A DNA stretch of 64,000 nt, from positions 62,001 through 126,000 of the forward strand of contig VXIS01000065.1 in assembly GCA_008704415.1 (NCBI GenBank), given 5' to 3'. The notes beneath the pieces are model-generated. The model ran no database searches, had not been told where the DNA came from, and was given only the letters and a program-made list of their open reading frames with translations. Shown piece by piece: positions 44,421-56,203 of this stretch. The stretch is from Sphaerosporella brunnea (Eukaryota; Ascomycota; Pezizomycetes; Pezizales; Pyronemataceae). A program made the position numbers and the translations under genes. Every line of letters starts with the position of its first letter. Positions within the stretch are counted from its first letter, which is position 1.

Positions 44421-45487
44421 GTAAGGTATAGCGACGGCTACATCACAGCAATCCTTGCACCACCGTCCTAGCTCCACGTCTACGTCGTTGCTTCCTAGAT
44501 GTAGTGCTACTATGATGGTGATTAAAGGTTGGAGTGAACTGTGTTTGCCTTATCGTCCATCCTTCACAGTTTTCGTTTTACGCAGGCATAGCATACCGTG
44601 TATGCAGTAATGATTGCTGAGCTTGCTGTCACTGTGCACAATTTCTGCCCATAGCGCGAGCTTCGGGAGTTACCTTCTGGCGCCTGGATAGGCACTTTCG
44701 GGCAGGCCTCCTCCAGCCGACGTCCCGATGTTGAATTAATCGACGTCTCTGACTCCGCCACCCAGACCATGACAAACCATTCCATGGGATGCCTGCGATC
44801 GTGACTCTGATGTAAGCGTAGGTGTTATCGTCAGATATATGAAGGACACCCCAACTCCCATCGTGTATAAATTAGGATCGGGACGAAATCTAACCATCCA
44901 GCTTCCAGCACAAAACCTATCTTTACAATCCTTCAGACTATCCGCAGAAGGGTGTCCAGCATAGCATTGTGTCACTCCCGACAGATTCCAAACAACTGAC
45001 TAGATTTTTTGAATATATTGGAGGCCCCATGGTTCACGGTGTGGCCCAACACCAGCAGACCACGGTCCAGGTTGTGGTACGTCACCAATTGAAATGTGCG
45101 AGCGTGGGGTGTTTCGATGATGAGGCACTCGAGCAAACGCTGTAAATGGGGCTCTTCTGACATGACCCGCAGCCTGAACGCCTGGGGCGTGAGGTGGGCG
45201 CGAGATGGCTGTAGAATCTCGTATTGGAAGGGTTGAGAAGGAATTTGGAAACTTTGAAACCTTATTTTTCCGAAAATCGGTGTGCCAGACGAAGAGTCTG
45301 AATACAGCCGGCGAGGAAGTATTTCAGACTTCCAGACGTCCAAAACTATCTGGATCGTGTAAGATGATTGGGGCGGCAGTCGCACCGCATAGCCATATAA
45401 AACGTCGGCCGGGACGTCGACGACATGGTTTCTGACTTCTAAGTCTTTGCCGGAAGGCTTTCATCATTTCCTTCTAAATTCTGAAAC
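44421..45487. other. No strong gene
   Basis: A minus-strand open frame (about 45430-44972) reads smoothly (FRLRVMSEEPHLQRLLECLI in the middle; LDRGLLVLGHTVNHG) but has no ATG in its upstream part; it may be the last exon of an unresolved gene. No family recognised. Confidence 0.3.
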
Positions 45488-45965
45488 CAGTGTTCTCAAC
45501 AGCAAGCCAACCGGGCCGGCGGCGTCGGGCAGCGTCAAGTGCTTGTGTTGCCACGAAATTCCAAACACACTGGATCGTGCCTTCTCTTTCATCGCCCGCA
45601 GACTGTGACTGAACGTTTTGGATTCCCGAAATCCCTGCATGCAAGCTAGACCGATGGCTGAGTGAGTACACCATGGACTCCTGGCGTAAGCAACCTCTTC
45701 CCCCTTGTGGTTCCTCAATGCACAGATCAGTGAGTAGAGCCACTAGCAAGCACTTCTGATCCTATTGTATTTGCATCTCAGTGATCCACGGTGTCACCCA
45801 TGGTGGGAGTTGCTGTCGCTGTGGCTTGCTGAGAGGTTTGGTCCACCACTTATCACGCTGTATCGTTTCAAGAGGGTTTACATCCAGAGTTGCAGCCCAC
45901 AGCCAATTCATTTTCGCAGCCGTGCTGTCAGCCCGAGCTGCTTGGGCCGGCTATCGAGAACGCTG
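45488..45965. mobile_element. hAT MITE, GC-rich family, copy 1 (478 bp)
   Basis: Left end CAGTGTTCTCAACAGC, right end GGCTATCGAGAACGCTG, flanked by 8-bp repeats TCTGAAAC and ACTGAAAC (7 of 8 identical). The subterminal region is rich in GGGCCGG motifs. It belongs with the elements at 58287, 59002, 59141 and 61666. Confidence 0.8.
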
Positions 45966-46006
45966 ACTGAAACCGAGGGCATGGGAAAGATGGTCGGAGT
46001 GAGAAT

Positions 46007-47721
46007 CTAGTGATGGACACGAGCCGGCTCGAATCAATCCTCCAAGGTCAGCTCGAGCTGGCTCGGCTCGTAGAGGTGGAGGCTTGGGCTCGCGTCCGCG
46101 CTTTGGGTGAGCTCGAGCTGCAGCTCGAGCTGTTCCGCTTTACCACATAATTCTAGGTAGATAATATTCAACGAATCTAGAAATTTAATCTGGCTACAAT
46201 TCCTTATCATCCGCATCATTCTCACTATCTAGTAGTGATTCCCGATGGTTATCGGGAACCGGAACCTCATCGCCACTGTCGATCTCGCCCGCATCCTCTT
46301 TGCTTAACCTTTCCCGTTCCCAGTGCTGCACATCATCCTGCCCCAACCAGCTTTTAAGCAACAAGCAAGCGCTACTTGAGGTCTCCAAGAGCCTTTTCCA
46401 CTGCTTGATAATAAGATTTCTAGCTTGAGCGAAAAGACTTTCAGCTGGGACACTTGTGGCTGGTACACAGAGATAGTCGCAAGCCATTCTGGAGAGTGTT
46501 GGGAAGCGATGTCCATTTGCTTCCCACCAATCCACAGGGTTGACCTCGCGCGTCTCTATCGGCTCCATGATGTACTGTATAAAATCGGGCTGCGTCTCCG
46601 CAACTCTGGCTACTGGCGAGGAAAAAGGTAACTGCAAATCTTCATCTAGGAGGTTCTCCACAGTGTGGACAGCCGTCCTCAGTTAGAGCCGTAGGGAGAG
46701 AAGAATTAAGGTAGTCCGATTTCCAGACAGATTGGCACTGCCACCGCGCGTTACAAATCCATCCTGACTGTCAACCCATCTGTGTAATACCGTGGCACTT
46801 GTAGCGGGGATCAAGAATGAGAGCAATAAGCTGCACAGTAAAATCGTCTGTGTTGGTCCAAATATTTGTTCAACAGATTCCAGCTTTCAAACATTGCCGC
46901 AGTGAGACTGGATTCGGGTGTTTTTTCAAGCTCTTGATGATGCTCGTTTGCGAGACGCTTCAGGACTGCTGTACAATATGGCAGTTGCATATACAATGTT
47001 GGATATCGAGGGCCACTCAATCGCGTAGTTGCCGATACAAAGCATTGTAATATATCCTTCAACCTTTTCAAAACCGTCCAGCCACCGCTTGATAGAGACA
47101 GCATATCAAGTTTGTTCTCGCTACGAAGCATCTTGGTAATAGCTCGCATTCGTTGCAGCATCTTGAACGCAGAGTTCCAACGGGCTTGCGTATCCAGTAT
47201 TGGGCTTTTAAACTTTATTTTTGTAGCCTGACATTGTAGCTCCAAGGCCTCCCACAAAAGATTTGAGCCTTGAATTTTGGAAAATATCCGACGTCCGGTT
47301 TTTAGGACGGCTGCAGAGCCCTTGGTGTCTGTCGCGTCAATGTCGAGTCTATCCCAACAGGTGTACTGTGCCAGGGTTTCCTCCGTTTCCAGCAGCATGA
47401 TCCTCGGGAGGCAGTGAATCCGTCGATTTGTCTGCCATAGTCCGGTGCACCCGCTCGAAGTTGGTAGTTGTGGTCCCGTGAAGGGTAGTAGGTAGTATTG
47501 GGTCGCGTGACAGGAACAAGCGACTCGAAGTATCTATATGACACATTTGATTATCTATAATTTCCATTCCCATCAACCATGGTGAAAACTCGAGCTGGCT
47601 CGAGCCGATCCTCCACCATCGGCTCGAGCCAGCTCGGCTTGTAGAGGACGAAGGATCGGCTCGGCTCGGCTCGTCAGCTCCAGTTTCTAGCTCGAGCTGG
47701 CTCGGCTCGTGTCCATCACTG
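46007..47721 (-). mobile_element. hAT element with decayed transposase, 1715 bp
   Basis: Ends CTAGTGATGGACACGAGCCG and the complement of CAGTGATGGACACGAGCCGAG, flanked by a perfect 8-bp duplication GTGAGAAT (45999-46006, 47722-47729). Subterminal regions are full of GAGCTCGAGC/GCTCGGCTCG motifs. On the minus strand, pieces of an hAT transposase follow in order: LDTQARWNSAFKMLQRM (47398-46811 frame), then after a frameshift ALILDPRYK, then the dimerisation domain (46661-46194 frame) with NPVDWWEANGHRFPTLSRMA, VPATSVPAESLFA and LLLKSWLG. The BED finger and the first catalytic Asp region are missing. Non-autonomous but with well-kept ends. Confidence 0.92.
46194..47398 (-). pseudogene. hAT transposase relic
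   Basis: Coding remains inside the 46007-47721 element: an RWNS-containing central segment in one frame (47398-46811) and the hATC dimerisation domain in a second frame (46661-46194), with at least one frameshift near 46850 and a gap between. The N-terminal zinc finger is absent. No functional transposase can be made. Confidence 0.88.
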
Positions 47722-48020
47722 GTGAGAATGATGTTCCACCCAGCTGGAAGACACACAGCCTTATATACAAGAATCCAGCGTGTACTAAGAGTAGCCAAAA
47801 TCAAATGCTAAGACAGACAGAGCAGGAAGTGGATTCCCCCATAAACTCTGCAAACAAGGTCAAGATTCAGCAAGCTGAGGAGTCTGAGTATAGCTGAGTA
47901 GTGCGCAGTTGAAGCCGCTGTATATATTCAACTTCGGTCGATGGCTGGCGGGTTGCGCATGGGTACACGGTCCCGCATCCGAGGAAATTCCAACTTCGGG
48001 CTCTTATCTAAGCTTGTGGG

Positions 48021-48238
48021 TCAATGACAAGCACTCACTCGTCCATTCTTTTGCTGAGGTGGGTGACCACGAAAAAAAAAATAACAAAAAACCTGCTGCT
48101 CACCCTAATTTGGGGAGCTGAGAGGAAACTGCCGGGAATCGAACTGAGCACCTCAGGAGTACACTGAGGGCTTCGATACGCTTGCGCCATCGGCTGTTTT
48201 TTGGCATTAGGCTCTCTTCGCTGCAGATCATGAACTGC
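48021..48238 (-). repeat. tRNA-headed repeat (SINE family 1), copy 3
   Basis: Both pol III box-like elements retained (B box with one change, GGGAATCGAACT on the plus strand). Flanks are homologous to those of copy 5. Confidence 0.8.
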
Positions 48239-48589
48239 TCCCTCTCACATATGTATATGGTAACCACCCCCCAAGACACCCCTCCGCAGCGCAGAGTCTC
48301 AATATCCAAGTCGTACCCGCAATAATTATTAAACGCCAGGCCATTCATTCCGCAGTTTGATCTCAAATGCTGAGTTCTTTCGGCTCGATCGCATCATCCG
48401 GAAAGGGAGCATTTGCGCTCCGAGCGGCCCTCCACAATGATCTGTCCCTGCGATGCCTCGAATCTGGGTTGATGCGAACTTAGCTGCGACTGCTAGCTGC
48501 TCGCGGCAGCCAAAGCTGTGTCAATCACTGTGTGGTTTCCATCGGCAAAGTCATCAACTTGATCCCAATGAGTGCGCACAAGCCTCCCT

Positions 48590-49872
48590 TTCTTATTGTA
48601 TCGACATATGTCCGTCATACCATCCCAAAACCTTTGGAAAGAGGAGGATACTTTCGAGTTGTCCAGCATACCACATAATGAGCGATCACCCGTTCTGTGA
48701 ACGTCAACCTCCGTTGAATGTAGGATCTCCTCCACTGCACACCCGCACGTCTTGGCGTACCTTTTTCACCTGATCTCTCCACCCGCCGGACGGACTATCC
48801 TTATTGCCTCGCAAAGACCCCCTTCCCACCGTCACTAATCTCGCTACTTCTGCTAGCTCCCTTACCCGCGGGTCGGCAATTTACGCGTTAAGACGGCAAG
48901 ACTCAAGAGTTGATCATGGCCTGGATGCAGCGGGTTTGAGCCTTCTGAGCATTACCGCCCAAAGCAAAGTGCTAGTGCAAGGGAAGTTGTTCAGCGCTTT
49001 CCAGGACTTGAAGGCAAGAATTCAAGCTTGAGCTGCCGTCGCAGGATTTAGTGTGCCAGTTTTCTCGTAGTTTTGGACAACGTACTTGCACTTGCTACGG
49101 GTTTGAAGAACATCAACTGCCGTGTGGACATGCGGTCTCGGTCATGCACCGCTTAAATTCAGCCCCCGTGCATTTTATTCCTTCATTCAGTGCCGTCGCT
49201 AAAGCTCCTCGGCTGCGCTCCGGAATGATAGCGCGCACCTACAGCGTATTACTCGGGCAAAGGTAGGGTAAATTTTCCATGTTTTTCCGCCTCACGTGAC
49301 ACTTTGCTCTATTAGACAAGTGAACAGCCGTGTGGTGACCACATGGCGTGGAGTCATTAGTACAGCGCCACTTAATGTAAAGTTATATGTACGTTGCAGT
49401 CAGGGCGTATGTGTGTGAAAGACGGCGCAGTTGCATTGATTCAGTGTCGTCGCTAAAGCTCCTCCACGGCTCTGCTCCACAATGCGCCCGCATCACAGCT
49501 AATCACCGTGAAAGCCACCGTGAAAGCCACACTTTGCTCTAGATGGTAGTCGATATCTAGGTCTTTCAACTGTCGTCGAGGCTTATCAATCCGATTCCCG
49601 CCCCCCTCCCCCCCCCGCATAAACATGTAGCAGGTCCGCCTCCTTGGACAGGTAGCCATCACTCAACCTCACGCCGAGAGCAACCGTACCACGAGCTCCA
49701 TTGCTGGCTCAAATGGTTTTCAGACACAGATACAGAGTCAGATTCTGCGTCCAGCTTGAGTGATCAGAGTATTACCGTACTTTACCCTTGCCTTATGTTG
49801 TGGTATTGTGGGCAACCTGAAGATTCGGTGGTATCCTGCTCTTTTCAAAGGTTTCGGGGTGGTATCTGGTTC
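48590..49872 (+). mobile_element. Mutator-like derivative B
   Basis: Bounded by inverted arms: left near 48600-48690 (CATACCATCCCAAAACCTTT ... AGTTGTCCAGCATACCAC) and right near 49795-49872. Inside, 48915-49025 encodes the N-terminal GKLFSAFQDLKARIQ segment also seen in derivative A. 49075-49160 then encodes RTCTCYGFEEHQLPCGHAVS, a SWIM zinc finger (CxC...CxH), as found near the C-terminus of Mutator transposases. The catalytic middle is absent. Confidence 0.7.
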
Positions 49873-50118
49873 CTGTACACCGGGCGCTCAACGCTCAGAG
49901 ATGCGGTCGGCACGACATCATCGTGACACCGTTTATCCACTGTCCAGTGCTCCAGAGTGCGTTCGTTCCCTGCCGGCCCCTCGGCTGGAGAATCGATGAT
50001 GGTGAAAACATGCGGCTCTACGGCGGGTATTTGCAGCTCCTGCGTTTGCTTAACTCTCGCGGATGGCTGGTGGGCTGTACATGCGCACGCATGAGATTCC
50101 AGCGGCAGTTCCCGCTAT

Positions 50119-50334
50119 TCAATGACGAACACTCACCCGTCCATTCTTGTGCTGAGGTGGGTGACCACGAAAAAAATAACAAAAAACCTGCTGCTCACCC
50201 CAATTTGGGGGAGCTGAGAGGAAACTGCCGGGGATCGAACTGAGCACCTCAGGATTACACTGAGGACTTCGATACGCTTGCGCCATCGGCTGTTTTTTGG
50301 CATCAGGCCCCCTTCGCTGGAGATTATAAACTGC
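50119..50334 (-). repeat. tRNA-headed repeat (SINE family 1), copy 4
   Basis: Full-length copy with both box-like elements; flanks match those of copy 6 on the left side and copy 1 for about 20 bp on the right. Confidence 0.8.
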
Positions 50335-51680
50335 CCTCCCGCGAGCCTGAGCATCTCCAATGACTCCGGTTGCACAAACAACGTTCGTCACCCTGGCAGC
50401 CGCGCTGACACGCCACCCACCGAACTATTCCGTGTACGCACGCCCGATATATTCCTCATGTCCTCTGTATAGATTCTGTGACATCAAAAATCGAGAACAC
50501 AACTGGCACGCGTAGTCTGACGATCGCTCCGGAGCAACTACAGTTGCAGTGTACTCATCGCGCTCACCAAACACCCTGCGCTACAACGGCGCAAAGCGAC
50601 AACAATCCTGGGCCCGGGTGTAACTTGTGCCTAAGGATCCCAAATAATCGACGTTATTGCCCTCGCCTGCGTCCAAACGCAGCATCGCACTTCGTTCTTC
50701 GTTTTTGCTGGCCGCATCACTCGTGTTGACATCCCTGCAACCCGTCCTACCGGCGCCCAACAACCGTTACATCTTTCTTTTGCTTTGCAAAGAGCGGTGA
50801 CTACACCTCCCATACCATGCGTCGAACGACATAGACGGGAACAACCGGGGATACGGCCTGTGGAATGAGGCGATGAGGCGACTCGCGGCCGCCGTGCGAC
50901 GAGGAGTATCTCAGTGAAAGGGTGGGCCAACTGGGAACGTGGGATTCCTAGGGAGCGGTGGTGACGTGAGCTACTCGGTGCCAGCCAACGGTGAGTGTGC
51001 GGTTAACCGTCACGTTGAGCGCGTGCCATGACGCCGGAAACGATGCACGACCTCGAAGACCAGACTCCGCAGAGGTGACGTTTTTGAACGGTAACGGGGA
51101 GAGTTCACCGCCCGAGAATCGGCATGCTGCAGTTGCCGGTAGTTTCATCAGAAAACAAACCAAGTATGATAGTCCCTTGACGGAGGTTTCACTTGGGAAC
51201 ACCTAAATCTCCACGTGCACCTCCATCCACGCACCCTATGAAAGCGAAACAAGGTGCTGAACAGCAGACGGAAGGGAAGAGAGCTTGTTTAATCGCCCAT
51301 GAAACAATGATCCAGATACGCTGTCACCCGGCTGGTACCTCACAAAAAATACGTGCCGCCATCCTCCCCGCGCGAGCTCACCTGTAGCGACGTTTTGTCT
51401 TACTCTCTAGCTTGTTAGCTTTCATTTGTTCTATATTGAAGCTTTTTGGTTGAGTGGTGGTGGAGTTATAAAACATTTTGCACACTGCTTTTTGTTGGTT
51501 GAGGGCCGGGTAACAGCGTGTCCGGATCATTGTTTCATGGGCCAGTATGCCTTCTCAAAATCATCGAGATGCAGCACCCTGGATGGAGAGCGGGTAGTTG
51601 GCGGCTCGAATAAGGATTTCGATGTTCAGATCAGCATTCGGTTTCCGCAACGAAAACCGTATCGGCGGCAAGTCGGCCCA
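50335..51680. other. Spacer between the composite repeats, no supported gene
   Basis: ORFs of under 100 codons on both strands without motifs. I see no homologous second copy of most of this stretch in the window. Confidence 0.35.
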
Positions 51681-51890
51681 AGACGAACTATCACTCGTCC
51701 ATTCCTGTGCTGAGGTGGGTGACCACGAAAAAAAACACAAAAAACCTGCTGCTCACCCCAATTTGGGGGAGCTGAGAGGAAACTGCCGGGGATCGAACTG
51801 AGCACCTCAGGATTACACTGAGGGCTTCGATACGCTTGCGCCATCGGCCGTTTTTTGGCATTAGGCTCTCTTCGCTGGAGATCATAAACT
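51681..51890 (-). repeat. tRNA-headed repeat (SINE family 1), copy 5
   Basis: Full-length copy with intact box-like elements. Confidence 0.8.
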
Positions 51891-52309
51891 ACCACCTCTG
51901 ACAAATGTAAACGGTAATTATCTGCCCAGACTCTGCATCCAAGGACAGCTCCTGTCACACAGCCACCCCCTCCGCAGTGCAGAGTGTCGACCTCCAAGTC
52001 GAGCCGGCAGCTACTAGGAAACGCAAGCCCATTCATTCCGCCGTGTGATCTCCAATGCTGAGTTCATTCGGCTCGATTTTGTCATCCAAAAAGGGAGCGT
52101 TTGGGACACGATCGGCCTCCCCGTGTCCCTCCACAATGATCTATCCAGGCGATGCCTCCGAATCAGGTTTGATGCGAGCTTCGATGCGATCTCGAGCTGC
52201 TCGCGACATCCCGGACTGTGTCAATCGCGGTGAGGGTTTCAGTCGGCAAAGTCATCAACTTGCCCCACAGAGTGCGCATCCAACGCCAAGCCACCCTTGC
52301 TTATTCATA

Positions 52310-53083
52310 TCGGCCAATGTCTAATAATCCACCCAAAAACCTGCGAAAAGAGCAGGATACCAACAACATTTCGGTTTGTCCAGGATACCACAACACCGCG
52401 TGAGAGTGAATGGCCAACACAGTCTTGGCGTGAAACCTCTACACCGCTCTCCATCGTAGCTGTACTTGCTACCGGTTCCAAGAACATCAGGTGCACTGTG
52501 GACATGCAGTGTCGGTTATGCATCGCTCGAATTTAGCTCCTGCGGGGGTTATGCCTTCATATCTTCGACTCAAGCTCACTTTCCAGCTATAAACCTGGAG
52601 GAAGTGCGATTGCTGGCTCAGGGAGCCGATACCGCGGCAAATGCAGTTGCTGACAGCGATTCTGACACAAATACTGGCTCCAGATCTTCCTCTTCAGACC
52701 TCAGTGATCCTCCCTTGGACCGCTGTGAACCACCGCTGACTAAGGTGCCCCGTGGACGTCCCAAGAAAAAGCGTATGCGCAAGACCGAAGCGCATAGACA
52801 ACGGAATAAGCGGCCGAAAGATGGGCGGGATCGCGTGCCGGACCGCGCTCCTCGGCGATGTGCAATGTGTACGGGAACGGACCGGCATAATGCCCGAAGC
52901 TGTACTCGCCCTAATGAGTAGCTAGCACAGAAAACAATGTCGTACTTCTCCTCTTGCGTAGCTAGACGAGAAGTTGTTGCTCATGTACTCTCACGCGGTG
53001 TTGTGGTATCCTGGACAAACCGAAAAGTTGGTGGTATCCTGCTCTTACCGCAGGTTTTTTGGTGGTATATACGGCATTGTCCG
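52310..53083 (+). mobile_element. Mutator-like derivative C, 774 bp
   Basis: About 100-bp terminal inverted repeats (52310-52408 and 52987-53083; shared GGTATCCTGGACAAACCGAAA) with flanks TATTCATA and TATTGATA (7 of 8 identical), consistent with a decayed Mutator-type target duplication. The interior encodes a degenerate SWIM finger (CTCYRFQEHQVHCGHAVSVM near 52465-52525). A 100-residue C-terminal tail follows, with VPRGRPKKKRMRK and a final zinc knuckle (CAMCTGTDRHNARSC), the usual end of a Mutator transposase. The catalytic domain is deleted. Confidence 0.8.
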
Positions 53084-53630
53084 TATTGATATATCATGAT
53101 ATCGTGGTGCCAGTGTAGAAAACTCCATGGTTAATGGCAATCGACATATGTGCCGGTCGTCCAGAGTGCCGCGCGCTCGCAAGGTCCATCGAGGTTCCCA
53201 CTGCCGCTATGCTTCTGGTAGGTTACGATGTTTCCTGTAAATTCCGTTCACTAACACGCACAATTGAAGACTTGAAGGCTGGTCCGTGCTCACCACTGCG
53301 CTCAGCGCTCAGAAATCCAATGGGCTCGACCTCATTGTTTGACACCCGTTATCTACTGTCTAGTGCTCCAGAGTGGGTTAGTTCCCTGCCTGCCCCTCGA
53401 GTGGATACTGGATGACGGTGAGAACATGCCTGTTCGATGCCCTTTCACGTTAGCATTGCTCTGCCGACTCTGTTGCGGTGATAGTGGGTAGTTGCAGCTA
53501 CTGTATTGATTCAACTCCCTCGGATGGCCGGTGGGTTGTGCATGCGTACGCACACGTTCATGCCCACGCACATGAGACCACAGCTTCGGGTTTCTGCGCG
53601 GAAATCTATCTAACTCCTTACCTGGGTCAT

Positions 53631-53844
53631 TCAATGACGAACACTCACTCGCGCATTCTTGTGCTGAGGTGGGTGACCACGAAAAAAAACACAAAAAACC
53701 TGCTGCTCACCCTAATTTGGGGAGCTGAGAGGAAACTGCCGGGGATCGAACTGAGCACCTCAGGATTACACTGAGGGCTTCGATACGCTTGCGCCATCGG
53801 CTGTTTTTTGGCATTAGGCTGTCCTCGCTGGAGATTATGAACTG
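53631..53844 (-). repeat. tRNA-headed repeat (SINE family 1), copy 6
   Basis: Full-length copy; the right flank (GTATTCCTCACACCCACC ... GTCGGCAAAAG) is homologous to that of copy 1, showing the repeat is longer than the tRNA-like head. Confidence 0.8.
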
Positions 53845-54179
53845 CTCCCTCTCACTTATCCCATGCACCAACTCTGTGTTTAACAACAACCACCCCAGCG
53901 CACTCAGCAGCAGAGAATGAATACCTCTCAGCAATACCAGCAACAAACCCGTGAACGCAGGTGCGATGTATTCCTCACACCCACCAACCTTCGTATAGTA
54001 CTGTCGGCAAAAGCCTTTGCACTGTCCAGTGGAACCCGAAGCTGCACAGTTTGCGCGTCGGCGTAGTGTGGAACGCGACGACGCTGTGGCGGCTGTGTTG
54101 AGGATGCGACCGAAGATTTGACCCGCGTATTCGCTCTGCGACACCTACGCTGTGGGGTTCTGCGTCCGAACCACTCCGA

Positions 54180-55023
54180 GGACCGCAATTGCGGGTCTTT
54201 GCCCTCTCCTACGCAGATCATGTTGCATGGGTAACCGGAACGCTCAACGGTTGTGACGCAGCGAACGTGCACTGGGCCGACAAGAACGCCGTCGTCTTTG
54301 ATGTGTCAAAAAACGGAGGCCTTCCTGCTTACGAGGAAGAGAAAGCTTCCCACGGCAAAGCTTTTAGTGGCTGGGTATAACAAAGACGCGACGCGATGGC
54401 TGGGGGTCTTCCTGGGCTGCAAGCTGACGCTGTCGCACCACCATAACGTCCGGATGGGCAAAGCCAGAGCAGCGGAAGTCCGCATTTGCAGACTGACGAG
54501 CAAGACTGGCCTATCGCCGGAGAATGTCAGACGCGTCCAGGTTGCTGCGGTGCATTCGGTCACTCTGTTCGGCGCGGAGCTGTGGTGCGATGGGCATCAA
54601 AAGGGCCGTCAGGAGGAGTTACAGAAACTCTTTAACCGACATGCTAGGGCAATCCTGGGGGCCTTACCTACTACGGCACTGGGTCCCCTTATTTGTGAGG
54701 CCGGCTTGGCCGACGCCAGTACGATACTATCGCATTGGAGACGCAGATTTGCGGCCAGACTCGCGGCAACACCAGACAGCCACCCTGCGGCGGCCTGCCT
54801 GCGAGCCGTCACTTACGTTCAGGGGTCCCAGGACGAGACAGAGATTACGGCGGCTGGGACGCTGATGCGATTCGTCAGCGACAACGCCTTTGGCAGCGCG
54901 GCACCGCCCAATCAGCGTGGGGCCACGGCAGATTCGTCGGTAAAACCCCAACCGAACCTCTCACGCATCGGGATGGAGCTTGGGGGCTGTTTACTGGGGC
55001 CGTTGGAGTGGTTGGAGGCGTAG
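54180..55023 (+). pseudogene. Tad1-like non-LTR retrotransposon (LINE) relic: end of RT
   Basis: A frame at about 54195-54310 reads ALSYADHVAWVTG, corresponding to the F/YxDD catalytic box of reverse transcriptase with the second Asp changed to His. A frameshift at an A run (about 54309) leads into the 54253-55023 frame. This carries the RT connection-domain signatures RWLGVFLGCKLTLSHHH, VTLFGAELWCDG, LQKLFNRHARAILGALPTT and LGPLICEAGL, typical of fungal Tad-clade LINEs. The fingers domain, endonuclease and RNase H are absent or unreadable. The YADH change and frameshift mean it is inactive. Confidence 0.85.
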
Positions 55024-55060
55024 CCATTGTGGTGGGCCGACGGGGCTTCCCGTGTGCCGT

Positions 55061-56203
55061 GGCGGGATGCGTCTCGAGCCCTGTAGATATCAACGCATCG
55101 ACTTAGTACCCGTGCTAAGAGTACGGGGCCCGATCACTTCCCTGCGGGCATAAACCATCGCCAGTCCTCTCGACAGCCAGCCAATCGTGGCGGCTGCGTT
55201 GGTCCGCAACATCTGCTGGCCCTCGCCTGCTGATCAATGCAGCGCACCCGACCGGGTCACACGCTGCATCAAAATGTGTACTATTTTTCAACGATGAAGC
55301 TAGCGCTGCAGCCACCTCTTGCTGGATGGCTATGGGGCCGCTGACATTTGCAGCAGCAGCTGGAGCAAAACGACCGCCGCAGCGCAATTCTGGGTCGGAC
55401 GTCGAGTTGTACGGACGGAGTTCTGCACTCTGACCAGCTGGATTCGGTTCTGCGCCTGTCGCGCTGTAGCCTACTGCCCCTGGAATCAGGAAGCGCATAT
55501 GGATCCTGGTTTCTACCTATCCGTGTCCGAAATCTATACCGAACCACCTTGGATGAGCCTGTACACCATGCTGGACACAGGAGCGGAAAAGGTAGGTTGC
55601 CAATCATTATAGACCTCTTGTTGAGGCGGGAAAGAGAACCTTTGACCCTGCACGGACTGAGGAACAGCACCCGACGCACACAAACAGCACCATCACCCAC
55701 GTTATAAGTACGCGTCTTGCCGACCCAGCCGATCCCCGACGAAGCCAGGCGTTCCCCGTGCGGCTACGAGGACAGCAATCAGTCCACTGAATAACCAGCA
55801 CCTATCCCGGGAAAAACCCACGAAGAAAGCCATTGCCGCGCGCTCTGGTTAGCCATCTAACAATGGTACGACGCAATCTATCGAATATGAAAAGAAGTAA
55901 ACGTTGCCGCATGTATGGATCCTCGATCGCAGCCACGCGGAAATAATCACCGGCGGAGGGAGCTGCATTGCGCAGACTCAATCAATAAGTAGGAAGGTGT
56001 TTTCAGTGCCTACATGAAACCAAACTCTTTCAATTTCGACAAAATTCATCACCTACGCTCGAAGCGCAAAATCTTCAGCCCCCGTGTGAACCTCGTAGAG
56101 GCGGCGTGTGCTCACCGAGCAGAAGTCAATGAGAGCAACGATGTTGATCGTCGAGCACAACGAACTGCAGCACATGCAGCTTGTCCCACGTACCCTGTAG
56201 ATA
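55061..56203. other. No supported gene; one protease-like motif
   Basis: A plus-strand frame near 55556-55600 contains LYTMLDTGAEK, like the active-site loop of retrotransposon aspartic proteases, followed by a possible short GTAGGT...TATAG intron. The context is too short to call. No other signal. Confidence 0.3.

Larger units (their letters stand above)
47900..50340. repeat. Composite repeat unit I (SINE + MULE derivative B + SINE)
   Basis: Order: a GATGGCTGGYGGGYTG flank, SINE copy 3, about 350 bp with CATTCATTCCGC and GGCAAAGTCATCAACTTG blocks, MULE derivative B, about 250 bp ending in a second flank of the first type, then SINE copy 4. The same order and sequence recur at 51660-53850 (unit II), so the whole segment was duplicated. 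Confidence 0.75.
51660..53850. repeat. Composite repeat unit II (SINE + MULE derivative C + SINE)
   Basis: Same architecture as 47900-50340. The two units differ in what is left of the transposase inside their MULE derivative: unit I keeps an N-terminal piece plus SWIM finger, unit II the SWIM finger plus C-terminal tail. Confidence 0.75.

Noticed and set aside
55319..55612. Retroviral-type aspartic protease gene
   Set aside because: Only an LDTGAE-like motif is present without the second half of the fold; kept as a note.
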